Assembly (NCBI GenBank): GCA_951799405.1
Contig: OX637334.1
Coordinates: 3,100,001 to 3,164,000 of the forward strand
Origin: Agapetus fuscipes
Taxonomy: Eukaryota > Arthropoda > Insecta > Trichoptera > Glossosomatidae
Direction of reading: 5' to 3'
DNA: 64,000 bases
Made by a program: the position numbers and the translations under genes. A model generated the notes under the pieces. That model made no database searches and was not told the origin of the DNA. It saw only the letters and a program-made list of their open reading frames with translations. Shown one piece after another: positions 10,566-21,879 of this stretch; position 1 is the first letter of the stretch; the number at the start of each line of letters is the position of its first letter.

Positions 10566-11882
10566 TCAGCGCACTGCATTCACTATCAAACCAGATAGCA
10601 CTATATTCCGCTCCCTAACATGTTTGATTGTAATGGGAGCATGCAGATTTATTAAACTTTTCATGGTGTCATTGTACAGCCCAACTAATGTGTCTGGGTG
10701 CATTGAGACGTAGGTTTCCGGACAACAGATTGGCGATAGAGATAAATCCATTTTGAAGAAATCGATCTTAAATTTGTTCCAGGACCTGGAGGTAATTTTC
10801 CTGTATACAGGAACAGGTCGTCCTAGATTTAAACGTACCACCACCAACCTGTGGTCCGACAAACCCACATCTCTTACCTCTGTTTTCAAAGGAGCATCCT
10901 CCTGTCTAGTGATGACCACATCCAGTAGGCCACCCGCATCATGAGTGGGAGCATCTACCCACTGTCTGCAGCCATAGTCCGCAAGCAAGGCAGTGAGAGT
11001 AACACAATTGGTGTCATCTCTGCGCTCAAGCCTGACGTTAACATCCCCCACTATCAGAAACATCTCATTACGAGTTACTAAAACTTCAAAGAGCTCCCGA
11101 AATTCATGAAAAAACTCCGCCGTAACAGGCTTAGAGCCGGGGCGATATACAATAGCTATTGTGAGCGTTGCACCGGAAGATACCCGACATACAAGGCACT
11201 CAAATGTCGTGAAAGAAAAAAAGTTGATCTTCTCCACACGACATCCTGGACGCACTAGCAACGCAACTCCGCCATGGTTGGTCCAGGAAATATTCTCTGT
11301 CCCTTTTCCATGACGTGGCCTTGCCCGTGCTTCCTCAAATGTCGCGAACCCCAGTGCACGCAGTCTCTTCATGGCACTTGAGTGGTAGCTCTCATGCCAC
11401 GTCTCTGTCAGTGCGAGGATGCCAAGGTCATGGCTTTTACATAATTCACAAATGTCATCCACTTTATTGGCGATAGATCTCGCATTCCAGCATCCAAGAT
11501 TGATCTTCCTCTCCAGAATTTGCTGATGTCTCCCGCTGATCAGCAGGGAGCTCGGCGATGAAGGTGCCACTGAAGATCTGGATTTGGAAGCAAGATCCTC
11601 ACAATGCACTGAACAAACAGCAGGAGTTGTCACTGGCGGGGCTGAGTAGTTCAGCCGTCGCCCTCCTCGTTTTCTGCGCCTCACGCGCCTCCTCAGCACA
11701 ATGTTTGGCCACTCTTTTGTTCGACATTGCACTCGCGGCACAGTGTTAGTTATTATATCTTTAAGTACTTGCAGGGAGTACCTCTGCACTGGACATAGCA
11801 CTGGCGCGTCTGTTTCTGTCATGCAGGCGAGTAAGTAGGTACCTACCCACTGCAAGCACTTTGCCGCGATGTCACTTGTCAA
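10566..11882 (-). CDS. LINE AP-type endonuclease (N-terminal part of the polyprotein)
   Basis: 438 codons ending at a stop created by the frameshift near 10607. The domain nicks target DNA to prime reverse transcription. Catalytic-type residues visible are Asn133 in WNARS, Glu160 in LTETW, Asp280 and Asn282 in VGDVN, and Asp343-His344 in LSDH. The N-terminal 120 residues are basic (RRRVRRRKRGGRR at 64-76) and may include a short leader or the end of ORF1. Just past the frameshift the other frame reads AEYSAIWFDSEC, which continues directly into the reverse transcriptase, so one indel explains the break. Confidence 0.88.
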   Translation of the reverse strand: MTSDIAAKCLQWVGTYLLACMTETDAPVLCPVQRYSLQVLKDIITNTVPRVQCRTKEWPNIVLRRRVRRRKRGGRRLNYSAPPVTTPAVCSVHCEDLASKSRSSVAPSSPSSLLISGRHQQILERKINLGCWNARSIANKVDDICELCKSHDLGILALTETWHESYHSSAMKRLRALGFATFEEARARPRHGKGTENISWTNHGGVALLVRPGCRVEKINFFSFTTFECLVCRVSSGATLTIAIVYRPGSKPVTAEFFHEFRELFEVLVTRNEMFLIVGDVNVRLERRDDTNCVTLTALLADYGCRQWVDAPTHDAGGLLDVVITRQEDAPLKTEVRDVGLSDHRLVVVRLNLGRPVPVYRKITSRSWNKFKIDFFKMDLSLSPICCPETYVSMHPDTLVGLYNDTMKSLINLHAPITIKHVRERNIVLSGLIVNAVR

Positions 11883-12127
11883 AAATTAGAGGTTATGGAA
11901 TTTTTTATTTTATTTTGAATTGTTTATTTGCAGGCGCATTCACTGTGTTTAATTGCACTGCGTAAGCATCTGAACTGCTGGTTAACTTTTAAAATATTGT
12001 AATCACTAGAACACAGTTTTAATTAGAAAAAAATTACAAAAAATAAACAGAGCTTCTACCGCCCGCTAATCAGCGGCGGTAGGTAGTCCTCGTATTTGCA
12101 ACTTACAGCGGCGGTAGGTAGTCCTCG

Positions 12128-12204
12128 TTTGTTTGTGGGCATGCATTTGATATGAGCTTTAAATGTTAATATATCTTTGCAACTTAGATTATAGATTATA
12201 TTAT
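12128..12204 (+). repeat. family A repeat, 3' half (split by LINE)
   Basis: Resumes at TTTGTTTGTGGGCATGC and ends in TTGCAACTTAGATTATAGAT. Completes the copy broken at 8553. Confidence 0.9.
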
Positions 12205-12205
12205 A

Positions 12206-12437
12206 GAGCAATTTTTGTGTGCATCACACATCAAGAGCCCTGGGCACGCAAAATGTCGATTCTGAAGTTAGATCCAACAAGAGCTGTATGGCTGGATTAA
12301 CTGGATGCAATTTTAATGACCAGTCCGCGGTCCATTAATTTTGGAAAATTCAATGATTTTTTTGTGCTCCATCGACCGTTTGGAATTGAACTCATGATCT
12401 TTCGTTTAAAGGCCCGTGGTTTTTACCACTTGAATAA
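12206..12437 (-). mobile_element. family B SINE, diverged
   Basis: Keeps the LINE-like tail (TGTGCATCACACATCAAGAG), the GGCTGGATTAACTGGAT mid block and a decayed tRNA-like head (GGAATTGAACTCATGATC). Confidence 0.75.
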
Positions 12438-12654
12438 AAATATCCGATATTTTATCCATAATTCATACACCTAAGTTTAAAATGACACGTTACAACAGTA
12501 TCTATCCAGGCAAATTCAATCCGTAAAAAAAATCGTACTTATTATGTACTTGTATGATATGTTATTTCTCTTCAAAAATTAAGTTCTAAGAAATCTATTA
12601 ATTTTTATCTTAATACTTTCACTATATATTTTTAGTAACTTAAAAACTACATTT

Positions 12655-13080
12655 CATTTCACATATTTTATTTATTATTATTTTTCCTCTGAGAAACAGA
12701 AAGCTAATTCTTCTCAATGCGAGAGATTTGTTTGTTTTCTTAATGAGTAAGCAGTCCCCCCCTTTCTCTCTTTCTTTCCATCTTTTCCTTTCTTTTTCTC
12801 TATCCCTTCCTCCAGACGAATGGCCGGCGTTATCTGGAAGGAAGTGAAGAGCGTCCGACTAATTCCCGAAAAGACCGTATAAATATCAATCAGGCGATCG
12901 GTTTCATTACCACCTGAGGATCTGTCCATACGGGGAGAAGGAAAAACAACGGAAGTAGGGGAAGGTCTTCCGGTGGAGGAATTAAAGGAAACGGAAGTCA
13001 GATAAACAACCGAGATGTGAATGGAGGAAATGGTGCTCCATTGTACTTGTTCTAATGAGAAGCTATTAGTTTCAAATACT
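12655..13080. other. repeat-poor intronic stretch with pyrimidine tract
   Basis: A CTTTC/CCTTT-rich tract (12755-12815) is followed by a GC-richer segment to about 13040. No gene seen. The 71-codon minus-strand frame here is low-complexity. Confidence 0.5.
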
Positions 13081-13147
13081 CACAGTGTTTTAAGGGTGTA
13101 TATATATTTTTTCTTCCAATATATTTTTAGGTTCTAGATTAACGCAA

Positions 13148-13648
13148 ACGCAAAACGCAACTAAGCTACACATATAGTGTGACTTCTTGCCTGCGTTAGC
13201 CCCGAAGGGTTCGCATGTGGCGCTTCGGGACTTATTTATTTTTACAGGTAAGGGGGCCGGCCTCACACCAACCACTTTCAGTTGAAGGGGGGGTTTTTCC
13301 AGCTCCCGGGAGGGCTGGTTTTCGTTTCTTGTGAAGGCTGAGTAAACCTTTGAGATCGAACTCTTGCTCTCGGCATGGAATGCAAGCATTCTACCAATTG
13401 AGTTATCGACCTTTTTACGAGCTTGATCGTCGTCGCTACAAATCGCCAATTCTCAAGCAAGACCCAGTTGCTGTAAGGCTGGATGGACCTTTGGTGACCG
13501 ATCATTGGTAAAGGCTTATGAATTTTTCAACCCGGCGAAGAGCAACTTTGAAAATATAAATGGTATATTTTTTGTGCTCCGCCGGGAATCGAACCCACAG
13601 CCTTCCCATTCAGAGTACGAAGTGTTACCACTGAACTACGGACCGGTC
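13148..13648 (-). mobile_element. composite SINE (family C fused to family B)
   Basis: C (13148-13411) and B (13412-13648) are in the same order and orientation as at 4730-5290, with a matching junction. On the minus strand the B head is clear: TAGTTCAGTGGTAAC (box A-like) and GGTTCGATTCC (perfect B box GGTTCGANNCC). Confidence 0.85.
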
Positions 13649-14177
13649 ATAAACTCAAATTTTGTAAAAAATTCTCCGTTTGGTAGAATTATATTTGCTT
13701 CCAGTTAGCATGGCACAAGTCATATGTATGGTCAATCTCTCCTTACACTTAACTCTCAACTACATAGTTCAAATCATTTTCTCCTGCCATCTATCTATAA
13801 ATACTTCTTAAACTATAATAACCTATTTTATGTTTAATTTAACTTAAAAAAAGGGAAAAACTCAAAATTTTGTATTTATTTCCCAAGAACTTAGACACAT
13901 TTTTGATACACAGTTAGTGTAAAAACAATGTTTTGAACTGACTTCTTCTAATAATAAAGGCTTGGATTTTTTATAATAATTTCAATAATACTTATCTAAC
14001 GAAGAGCCTTATTTATAAAACTGTTATCTGTTTACAGTTTTATCCATAAAAAAACGAAACTGTATTAAAAATGCTAGAATCTATTTATTTTCAAAAGTAA
14101 GTTCCTAGTAAATAGTAAATTCCAACTGAACTATCAACCAGAATAATTATTACCTGTGCGACCTCTTTTCCCAAGTA

Positions 14178-14282
14178 CGTACTTACACATGCAGCATGTG
14201 TAAACGCGAACTTCTGCTTGTAGGCGTTTATTAAATGCGAACTTTAAATGTCAATACTTATTTGCAAATTAGTTTATAGACC
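14178..14282 (+). repeat. family A 3' fragment
   Basis: From CACATGCAGCATGTGTAA to ATTTGCAAATTAGTTTATAG. Confidence 0.7.
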
Positions 14283-14464
14283 TATCTATGAAGGTTTTTG
14301 GAAATAAGGAACATTCCATAGAAGGCTTTCTCGATTTCTGTAATTCTTCAACTGCATCATTCATTTTAATTTTCTAAAATTGTGTACACAATCAGTCTCG
14401 ACACAACCAGTAGCTGGGAGCGGAAACCGCTGAGTTTTTGCGGTTCTCCTCTTGCTGGAAGATC

Positions 14465-14545
14465 TTTTAACACCCCCCCTTCCCTTAAAGTGCCTCCTCC
14501 CCTCCCCTCCCCCTCCTGCCACCCTCCGAGAAGAGAGGAGAAGAA
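14465..14545. repeat. pyrimidine/purine-rich tract
   Basis: C-rich CCTCCCCTCCCC stretch then GAAGAGAGGAGAAG. Overlapping short frames are artefacts. Confidence 0.7.
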
Positions 14546-14732
14546 AAACAATGTTGCATTAAGGAAACAGGATGACCTAATCTATTACACGAGAAGAAAC
14601 GCTGGAGATCGCCAAGAGGAGATCCTTTTTTTGTTTTACATAATGTAGATAGTTTTTGCAACATTACCAAGTAACGCTCTTCTTTTCTTAAATCGACTTG
14701 TTTTTTTTTTAAATAAATGGTTCGTTTATCCG

Positions 14733-14935
14733 GTCGATATCTCAGTGGTCGAGAGCTTGGGCTCGAATCCCACCTAGGGTTTTAGGAATGATTTTCTGTT
14801 TCGGTATTTTTTCAAACCCAAAAAGAAAATAACGGCATGGTTTACACAGCCTTCACAAGAAATGAGTACCAGCGCCGTGTTTCAGGAAAACGCGGTGCAA
14901 GCTAAACATTGTTGCCCATTTAATGTTTGAGCTAT
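14733..14935 (+). mobile_element. family C SINE, 3'-truncated
   Basis: The head GTCGATATCTCAGTGGTCGA and B box GGGCTCGAATCCCACC are recognisable, followed by the family's TTTACACAGCCTTCACAAG body. Confidence 0.8.
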
Positions 14936-14949
14936 ATTTTGAAAAAAAA

Positions 14950-15022
14950 AAACACGTGCAGCATGTGTAGATTTACACGCGTCTGCTGTGGACGTGCATT
15001 AAATCTGAATATCAGAACGGTT
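14950..15022 (+). repeat. family A 3' fragment
   Basis: ACACGTGCAGCATGTGTAGA to GCATTAAATCTGAATATCAG. Confidence 0.6.
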
Positions 15023-15052
15023 GATCGATTTATGATTTTTTTTGGAAGTAAA

Positions 15053-15178
15053 TGGGTGATTCATTTGGTGAGAACTGCTTTTGTGTGAACTTTTACAAAC
15101 CTTCTGAACTTAGTCATCGTTTCAGAGCACTAATTCAAGAAAGACCCAGTTGTTGTAAGGCTGGATAAACCGCTGTGA
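15053..15178 (-). mobile_element. family B SINE, 3' half only
   Basis: Tail (GATTCATTTGGTGAGAAC) and GACCCAGTTGTTGTAAGGCT block. The tRNA-like head is absent. Confidence 0.7.
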
Positions 15179-15964
15179 TTTTTTTTTTTTTTATACACAT
15201 TTTGTCTCAATTAATTTGCACACATACATTGTTTATACGCAATACGTCATCATTTTTTTTCACCTACCTAGTATAAAAACATCAAAGGGAAATTCAGTTT
15301 AGGTAAATTTCCCTTGTACCTGTCTTACCCTCACACGAACATACCCACTTATATACTAATATACCTAATATAAGTATGTACCCTCCCACCCTCCACCCCC
15401 CGCATCATTCTTCCTGCCCCTCCCCCCCGGCTCTCGACTAAGATTAATGACGCGCCGGTATAAGAGATTAGCAAAAAAATAACGATCCGAAGATTTTCGG
15501 CGGGAAATTGCATTTTTAGCTTTTTGCTCCTCCGGCTCAGCAGGTCTGGAAGAGGGAAGCCTATACACAGAAGGAAGTAGGAGGCCCGTACCCAGAAGGT
15601 ACAAGTGTGTGCCTTCTTTTTTGCGGATCCCCTCTTGTATGTCTTTATCTTTCGACAAAATAATGAGCCCATTTTTGCCCATTATTTGTTTTTGTAGTCA
15701 TCTCTTTTTTTTGTTCTTGATAATTGGCAATATTTTTTTTTGCAATTTCTTGTAAAACCAAATACTATTTGCTTTAATGAACATTAAATTACATGCAGAA
15801 TTTATAGTCGAGATAAATTCAATATTATTTTCAGTTTATGCAAAACTGAAAAATCTTTTTCCAGTGCGGAGTTTTATACCACCCTTAGTAGACTACATTT
15901 TATATTTTTTGTATAAAAAACGAAAACTCACATAAGCTTCTCATATAAATAACTAAGAGTATTT

Positions 15965-16240
15965 ATCGTGGTGTCCCCAATCAATCGCGTGTGGTGAGTG
16001 GAACATATTTATTTTCACAGCTAAGGGGGCTTGTCGTACGCTCTTACGGGTTTCTTAGCTTTCCATGGAGGTGGTTCTCATTTCCTTTGAAGATTGAGTT
16101 AACTTTGCAAAGTTTTGATTTTGGATTTGTGCATTAACAATGAAACAATAATTTGTGGCACCTGAGTAAGGATCGAACAATAGTCTTCTGTTATGAAACG
16201 TAAACCTTCAACCAACGGAGTTATCTATCGGACTGCAATA
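15965..16240 (-). mobile_element. family C SINE, diverged
   Basis: The body shows TTTATTTTCACAGCTAAGGG. The tRNA-like head at 16155-16238 (minus: GATAACTCCGTTGGTTGAAG, then TTGTTCGATCC) differs from other C copies, suggesting a different tRNA-like head or heavy decay. Confidence 0.6.
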
Positions 16241-16360
16241 ACAGAAAAAAAATATTAGCAAAATGGTATATTTTAGTAAAATAAAGCTTTATTTTAAAAA
16301 AATGAATTTTCACTGTGTGAATACACAAACCCTACAAAATCTAAAAAGTATATTTTAGTC

Positions 16361-16541
16361 TTTATCTATAATCTATCTAAAATCTAAGTTCCAAAGGCAT
16401 ATTACATTTATTTAATAAATGTCAAATTGACTTAAGCCCTGCAACTCTTGCCGACCTTCCTTGAAATAGTGTGACATTGGCAAAGTAAACCTTTTTTTCA
16501 GTACTTATTCGTGGTCAGACTCATACCAACCTGTATGTGAA
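16361..16541 (-). repeat. family A repeat with internal deletion
   Basis: Tail ATCTATAATCTATCTAAAAT, then jumps to GCAACTCTTGCCGACCTTCC and the 5' end CATACCAACCTGTATG. Confidence 0.8.
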
Positions 16542-17054
16542 TATATTTATTTAATTCATACACAGAATCTGTCGCAAGGACAGCCTTTTTACACACACAA
16601 TATTTGCAGTGTTTGTCCGTCTCTCTAATCTGGTTATCCCGTCTCTTGTCGGGTCTTCCCCCTTCCCGCCCCGGGCGTTGAATGGCGGCTATTTATCTGG
16701 AGGCTGCCCGCTTATGAATATCTCTCTCTGTCCTATAACCATCATCATATTATATATGTGCCGTAGACTGTAATCTCTACGATCCTGCGTAGAGGGACGA
16801 TAGCGTCACAATATGACCCTAAGTCTACGACAAATAAATGTTATGTAGAATTTATTACATCACATTCTAAAAAAAAAATATTTCAAGTTTTGTTTCTTAT
16901 AGTTTAATGTAGAAACTGCAAGCTTTTATTGATGTTTTTCCTGTTGAAGAAAAGCCTGTAATTCTTTTATTTTCAACGTTGACACAGCGAGGTTATACGT
17001 AATGATAAAAACACTCTTATATCAAACGTGTGGGTAGTTTTTGTTTGCTTAGTT

Positions 17055-17152
17055 CTATCTATAATCTAAGTTGCAAGGATATATTCATTCAAAGCTCTCA
17101 GATGTATGCCCACAAACAAACACGTGTAGTACAAACAAACACGTGTAGTAGT
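17055..17152 (-). repeat. family A 3' fragment
   Basis: 3' third only. The ACAAACAAACACGTGTAGT block is tandemly duplicated at its broken edge. Confidence 0.8.
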
Positions 17153-17178
17153 TTAGTCGTTATAAACTGAAATATGCT

Positions 17179-17394
17179 AAATATTAAATAAATTAACACA
17201 GTTTTAATTCATTTTTGTAAATTTTATTGTTGTCTAGTACTTTCGCCTATTAGGAATCTTCGGGACAATCTAATCAATCAAATCCATTGTCCTGAAGAGA
17301 CTTTATAGGCGATAGTACTAGACAACAATTAAATTTAAAAAAGTGAATTAAAACTGTGTTAATTTATTTAATATACAATGGACTTTCACTGTGT
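17179..17394. mobile_element. foldback element with hammerhead-like cores on both arms
   Basis: Arms 17179-17269 and 17287-17394 are close reverse complements around a short loop. The right arm reads CCTGAAGAGACTTTATAGGC then GATAGTAC; the left arm carries the complement as CCGAAGATTCCTAATAGGC then GAAAGTAC on the minus strand. Outside it, ACTTTCACTGTGTTAACC is the family end shared with 6885 and 63918. Confidence 0.75.
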
Positions 17395-17764
17395 TAACCA
17401 CCAAACCCTTAAAAATATTAAATATGCTAACGTTTAAAATACCGGGCGTAGCAACTCTATTAGTTGACTTCACAATTGATTAATAGTTGTACTATCGGAA
17501 GTATAGATATCCTTTATTTATTATAATTAACTTAAACTTTAAAAAGGTCCAGAGAAGAGAATAAAAATCAGTAGATTACCTGTTACTAATGTTCTTAATG
17601 AAGGCTTACAGATATTTTACAAACAATGACGACGTGATGCTTTTTTCATCGTGTAGAAAACAAAGATAACTTGCAAATTTTGTGTATCATCTACATCGGA
17701 ACTACATATAATGATTTTCTCTTGCACAATAGTACAGTCTCAATAATTTTATCTGTAGATAATG

Positions 17765-18390
17765 TACTGTACTGTATCCTGCCGCCGTTCCACTAGGAGT
17801 GGCCGGTACCTCCGCAGATGCGCCTCCACTTTTTTCTGTCCTTACAAACCACTTTCATTTCCTCAATATTCATCACTTTCTTCATACATACTCTTCTCTT
17901 ATTCTCACTTTGCAGGTTCCACTCTTTTGCAATCTTACCTATTTGGTCTAACCATTCTTTTCTCGGCCTTCCCCTTCCACGCTTTCCTCTAACATTTCCT
18001 TTGTACACTTTCTTCGTTAGTCGTTCATCATCTATTCTTTCGAGATGTCCGAACCATCTCATAGTACATTTTTGCACTTTCATTCTTATATTCTCTTTTA
18101 TACCACACTCGTTCATCACCCAATCATTGCGTACTCTATCATTCAGTGTCTTTCCAGCCATTGCCATTTCAACCGTACATACTTTACTTAGCTTACATTC
18201 ATTAACTGTCCACGCCTCACATCCATACATCCATGTCGGTACCAATATGCCATTGTGTACCGCCAATCTCATATTCTTCGTAAGTTTTCAATTTCTTGCA
18301 ATTCTTCCAACTGTTTCCATTACATTTCTTCCTCTACTAGCGCGCTTTTCCAATTCTTTCGTCAATTTTCAATATATCATACAAGATTAG
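17765..18390 (-). pseudogene. RTE-like LINE, C-terminal part of reverse transcriptase
   Basis: A 160-codon frame (17793-18272) preserves MYGCEAWTV, RWFGHLERI, RGRGRPRKEW and CMKKVM, matching residues about 188-330 of the copy at 27683. Farther upstream (to about 18390) homology continues in broken frames. The 3' end is GGCCACTCCTAGTGGAACGG plus a short TACAG-repeat tail. The polymerase motifs are missing, so it is inert. Confidence 0.88.
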
Positions 18391-18529
18391 ATTACTTTTC
18401 TTATAATAAGTCATGTTAAGACACAGTAAACAGAAATGGCTCGTCTTATTTTTAGATGTGTAAAAATAGAGCAAAGCACCGTTCAGTGGATTCACGCGGT
18501 ATCGGATTCTCAAACAGGGAATCAAAATC

Positions 18530-18900
18530 AGAAATAAGCTCGCAGTAAGCTGCTTTCATTGATATTCTTCTCTCGCCCGGAGGCAAGTTCGCGACTCACA
18601 ATGAGAGAGCGGTATGAGGAATAAGGAATAAGCACTTCATAAAACTTTTTTACAGCGCGTTATAAATTACGACGGGTTTAATAAAGCATACATAACATCT
18701 GACCGTCCCTTTTGCTCTGGTTGTTTGGTGCGCGGGGATGAAAGAGAGGTCCTGATCTTGTCGTGACGTTTATTTGCCCTCTAGGAGGGGGTGACCTTCA
18801 CCCCCTTCCCCCTCGCCCCTCATTATCGCAGTTAGTTTGAATTATGAAGCAAGTTTTTGGGTTTGCGAGGCCGCCCCATATCGCTGATACTGAAACCAAC
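18530..18900. other. repeat-poor intronic stretch
   Basis: GC-richer than its surroundings, with no recognised repeat or frame. Nothing more can be said from sequence alone. Confidence 0.4.
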
Positions 18901-19130
18901 TTGCATGTATTATTATCTGCGAACATTGTTTTACATGAGACAAATATAACTCTCTGGTTTACACAGTTAGTGCTTTAACTGATGTTTTGATCTATTATAT
19001 TCAGAATCATAATGTATTATTGTATATTTTTATTTACCCACAGAAAAATAGAAACTGAAGTTGGTTGAAAAAAGTCGTTGAATATTGATGAGTTGATGAT
19101 TTCTCAAAATTAGGCAAAATTATTTAAAAA

Positions 19131-19424
19131 AATTAGGCAGATTTATTTCATGAGCACTGTTTTAGTGTGTATCACACATAAAGAGCCCTCTGCGAGCTTG
19201 ATCGTCGCTGTAGAAAGCGCCAATTCTCAAGCAAGACCCAGTTGCTGTAAGGCTGGGTGGACCTTTTGATGACTAGTCTTTGGTAAAGGTTTATGAATTT
19301 TTTAACCCAACAAAGAGCAAATTTAAAAATATAAATGGTTTATTTTTTGTGCTCCACCGGGATTCCAACCCACAACCTTCCATTTACGAGTCTGAAGTGT
19401 TACCACTGGACTACGCACCGATCT
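19131..19424 (-). mobile_element. family B SINE, full length
   Basis: Tail (GTGTGTATCACACATAAAGAG), CAGTTGCTGTAAGGCTGGGT block and tRNA-like head (minus: TAGTCCAGTGGTAACACTTC). The B box has decayed to GGTTGGAATCC. Confidence 0.88.
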
Positions 19425-19492
19425 TTATAGCGCCGTTTCGTAATGTAGTCACTCCAAGGTGAAATCAGACTCTGTATTGTGTCAATGTAACA

Positions 19493-19693
19493 GTTCCTTG
19501 ACTATGTATGGTATGAGGCTAACATTCCATTTTGTACAAACTTGGTTCACTTTTGTCAATGCCACCCCGGATCTAGAGAAAGGCGGCATAAGTTTCAATG
19601 TTAATGTTCATGTGATGTTTAACTTATTTTGTACGTACACTTGCTGGATGTGTAAGCCTTAAATGTCAAGATATCTTTGCAACTTAAATTATA
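19493..19693 (+). repeat. family A repeat, diverged
   Basis: TTCCTTGACTATGTATGGTA to TTGCAACTTAAATTATAG, with a shortened middle. Confidence 0.8.
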
Positions 19694-20089
19694 GATAGTC
19701 ACATATATAATATTTATTTTCTACTTTCATAAAATAAATAAATTCTTATATACCTGTCAACAGATATAATATATTAACAGCAAGCTCTGCAAATTATTCG
19801 TTAAGTTTCCATATAAGTTAACAAAAAAAGTATATTATTTAGTCAAATGGGCACAAACAAAATAAATAAAGCTATTTATCTGTTGAAATGATTTCAGATA
19901 TTTAAATTTTCAATAATCATTAACTTCCTGATCATATTTTTTTTTAAATTCAATAGGAAAAGCCAAGTTTTAATTAACCTCTTTTTTTATGTTCATACGT
20001 TTTCTGTTTAATACGGCATCTTGATCATACGTTTATTCAAGCAATTATCAATAGGAATCTTACCTTTAAAAAGTCCAATACTTTTAAAA

Positions 20090-20400
20090 AATAAAAAAAG
20101 ACGGAGAAACATTTCCATGAGCATTTCTTCCACGCGGTACATCGCCTCTCACGGACCGCTTAAACATCTCCGCTCGGCTTCTCTTGTTCCCAAGTTTCAC
20201 GCTCTGGGGGGTTGTGTGGGCGGGGGTGGGGCTGAGGGAGTTGAGCGGGAGGTGGAGGATGGCAGGGTGCTGGTTTAACCCCAGACGGTTCACGGATTAT
20301 GAGCGGATTACAGGATCAAGCGGAAATATAATATTGATTAATTCGATAGCACCCCACAGCGTGGTCAGGGGAACCAAAATAAATAAAATACGGTCGTAGA
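20090..20400. other. repeat-poor, GC-richer intronic stretch
   Basis: Contains a G-rich run (20210-20265). Short frames on both strands lack any domain; no gene is called. Confidence 0.4.
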
Positions 20401-20475
20401 CTTCTATTAAAAATTGTGAAAAAAGTGTGTATGATACTGGTTCATTCATACTTGAAACAATAATAATATTAGAAT

Positions 20476-20532
20476 GATTTATTTGGTGAGCGCTGTTTTT
20501 GTGTGAATCTTCACAGTGAGAATACACACACC
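20476..20532 (-). repeat. family B tail fragment
   Basis: GATTTATTTGGTGAGCGCTG then TTTTTGTGTGAA, running into a Penelope-like end block (CTTCACAGTGAGAATACACA). Confidence 0.6.
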
Positions 20533-20604
20533 ATTAAAAATGTAATTAATTAATTTTTTACATTATTCATTCGTAAGGTTGTATCGAGTTCATCTTATAC
20601 AATA

Positions 20605-20893
20605 TTATGATAATTTATTTGGTAAGTGCTATTTTTGTGTAAATCAAACCTCAAGAGCCTTCTGCGAGCTTGGTCGTCTCTATAAAAATCGCCAATCTCA
20701 AGCAAGACCCAGTTGCTGTAAGGCTGGATGGACCTTTGGTAACCGGTCTTGAGTAAAAGTTTGTGATTTTTTCCCCCCAATGTAAAGCATATTTGAATGT
20801 ATAAATGGTATACATTTTGTACTCCATCGGAAACCGAACCCACGACCTTGCATTTACGAGTCCGGAGCACTAACCATTGGACTGCGGACTGAT
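20605..20893 (-). mobile_element. family B SINE, full length
   Basis: All blocks are present. The B box is altered to GGTTCGGTTTCC on the minus strand, so internal promoter function is doubtful. Confidence 0.88.
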
Positions 20894-21094
20894 GGAATAC
20901 TTGATTCCTGGTAAAGCTCAAAAAAACTAAACAATTTTAAATGCTTTGAATAATTTACATTTATCTATTTTAAATATTGTAATATATTATTCGAAAAAAA
21001 AAAACTGAATGTTGTACAAAAGAGCATTTTTGCGGTCTAAAAATGTTAATTTGTGCGTTGTTTATCCGTTATTGCACTTTAAAACACTTTACTC

Positions 21095-21195
21095 CCGCCG
21101 GCCACGTACGCTCTACGGTTTGGCGTAGGCGCCCTAACTGCTACGGCGTAGACCTGAGGGACTCGATGCCACAGAGCGCTACGGAAAGCGTAGCA
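21095..21195. repeat. cluster of GGCGTAG / CTACGCC words
   Basis: Several copies of CTACGG, GGCGTAGG and GCGTAG within 100 bp. Similar clusters occur at 23420-23630, 32880-32965 and 57858-57925. Confidence 0.4.
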
Positions 21196-21316
21196 AAGCT
21201 TACACGCATTCGTATTTAGTAAAGATTGTGAATATATCTGTACTTTTTTTCCGTTTATTTTATGTGTCTAGTCAATTTTTTTGTCAAAAAAATATCTTCC
21301 CTTTTCTTCTTCTTAG

Positions 21317-21645
21317 TCCGTTTGATAGCTCAGTTGGTAGAGGGCTTGCATTCCAAGCCGTGAGCTTGGGCTCGAATCCCACCGAGGATGACAGAAATGA
21401 TATCCCGTTTCGGTGTTTATTTCAAACTCCAAAAAAAAATACCGGCAAGGTTTACTCAGCCTTCACTAGAAATGAGTACCAGTTCTCTCGGGAGCTGGGA
21501 AACCCCCACTTCAACTGAAGTGGTTGGCGTAAGGTCGGCCTCCTTACCTGTAAAAAATAGGTTCAACTCCCACATGCGACACCTCCGGGGATAACGTGGC
21601 AAGAACTTACACTATATGTGTAGCTTAGTTGCGTAGTTGCCTTTC
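21317..21645 (+). mobile_element. family C SINE, full length
   Basis: The head GATAGCTCAGTTGGTAGAGG is a perfect box A and GGGCTCGAATCCCACC a near-perfect B box. The body continues through ACTTCAACTGAAGTGGTTGG and ends ATGTGTAGCTTAGTTGCG. A reference copy for the family. Confidence 0.92.
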
Positions 21646-21879
21646 TGATTTTCGTCCACCATGTCTCAAGATAGGTAGTTGTCAAGGTTATTTTTACTTT
21701 TGACACTATTGCATAAAAGAACAGACTGGTGCTCGGGTTTTTAATTATGATCTCTTTTGACTTGGAGCTTGTCATTCGTCCATTCTTTCTTGCATGATGG
21801 CATGTAGGAGCCAATACTTTTCATTTCTCATAAAGGGCTAAAAACTATTTCTTAAATCTTGTGAATCATTTAAACATCC

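Larger units (their letters stand above)
8554..12126 (-). mobile_element. near-complete CR1/L2-like non-LTR retrotransposon
   Basis: The element interrupts a family A copy; the two flanks (to 8553, from 12128) rejoin to the family consensus with at most a GTTT overlap as target duplication. On the minus strand it has a 5' leader with two 35-bp-spaced copies of a GGCGGTAGGTAGTCC unit (12072-12127), an endonuclease frame, a reverse-transcriptase frame and an AT-repeat tail. Its 3' UTR carries GGTGTGACACACACAAAAAC, shared with family B SINEs. One frameshift near 10607 separates the two frames; otherwise they are open, so the insertion looks recent. Confidence 0.9.

Noticed and set aside
13278..13505. 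Overlapping minus-strand frames of 75-119 codons
   Set aside because: They read through the composite SINE; similar peptides appear wherever families B or C occur.
17818..18390. 190-codon plus-strand frame
   Set aside because: It is the antisense shadow of the LINE fragment on the minus strand.
20021..20293. Short frames on both strands near a G-rich run
   Set aside because: Low complexity, no domain and no splice context.
21317..21400. Possible tRNA gene with perfect A and B boxes
   Set aside because: The sequence continues into the family C body, and no acceptor stem closes; it is a SINE head.
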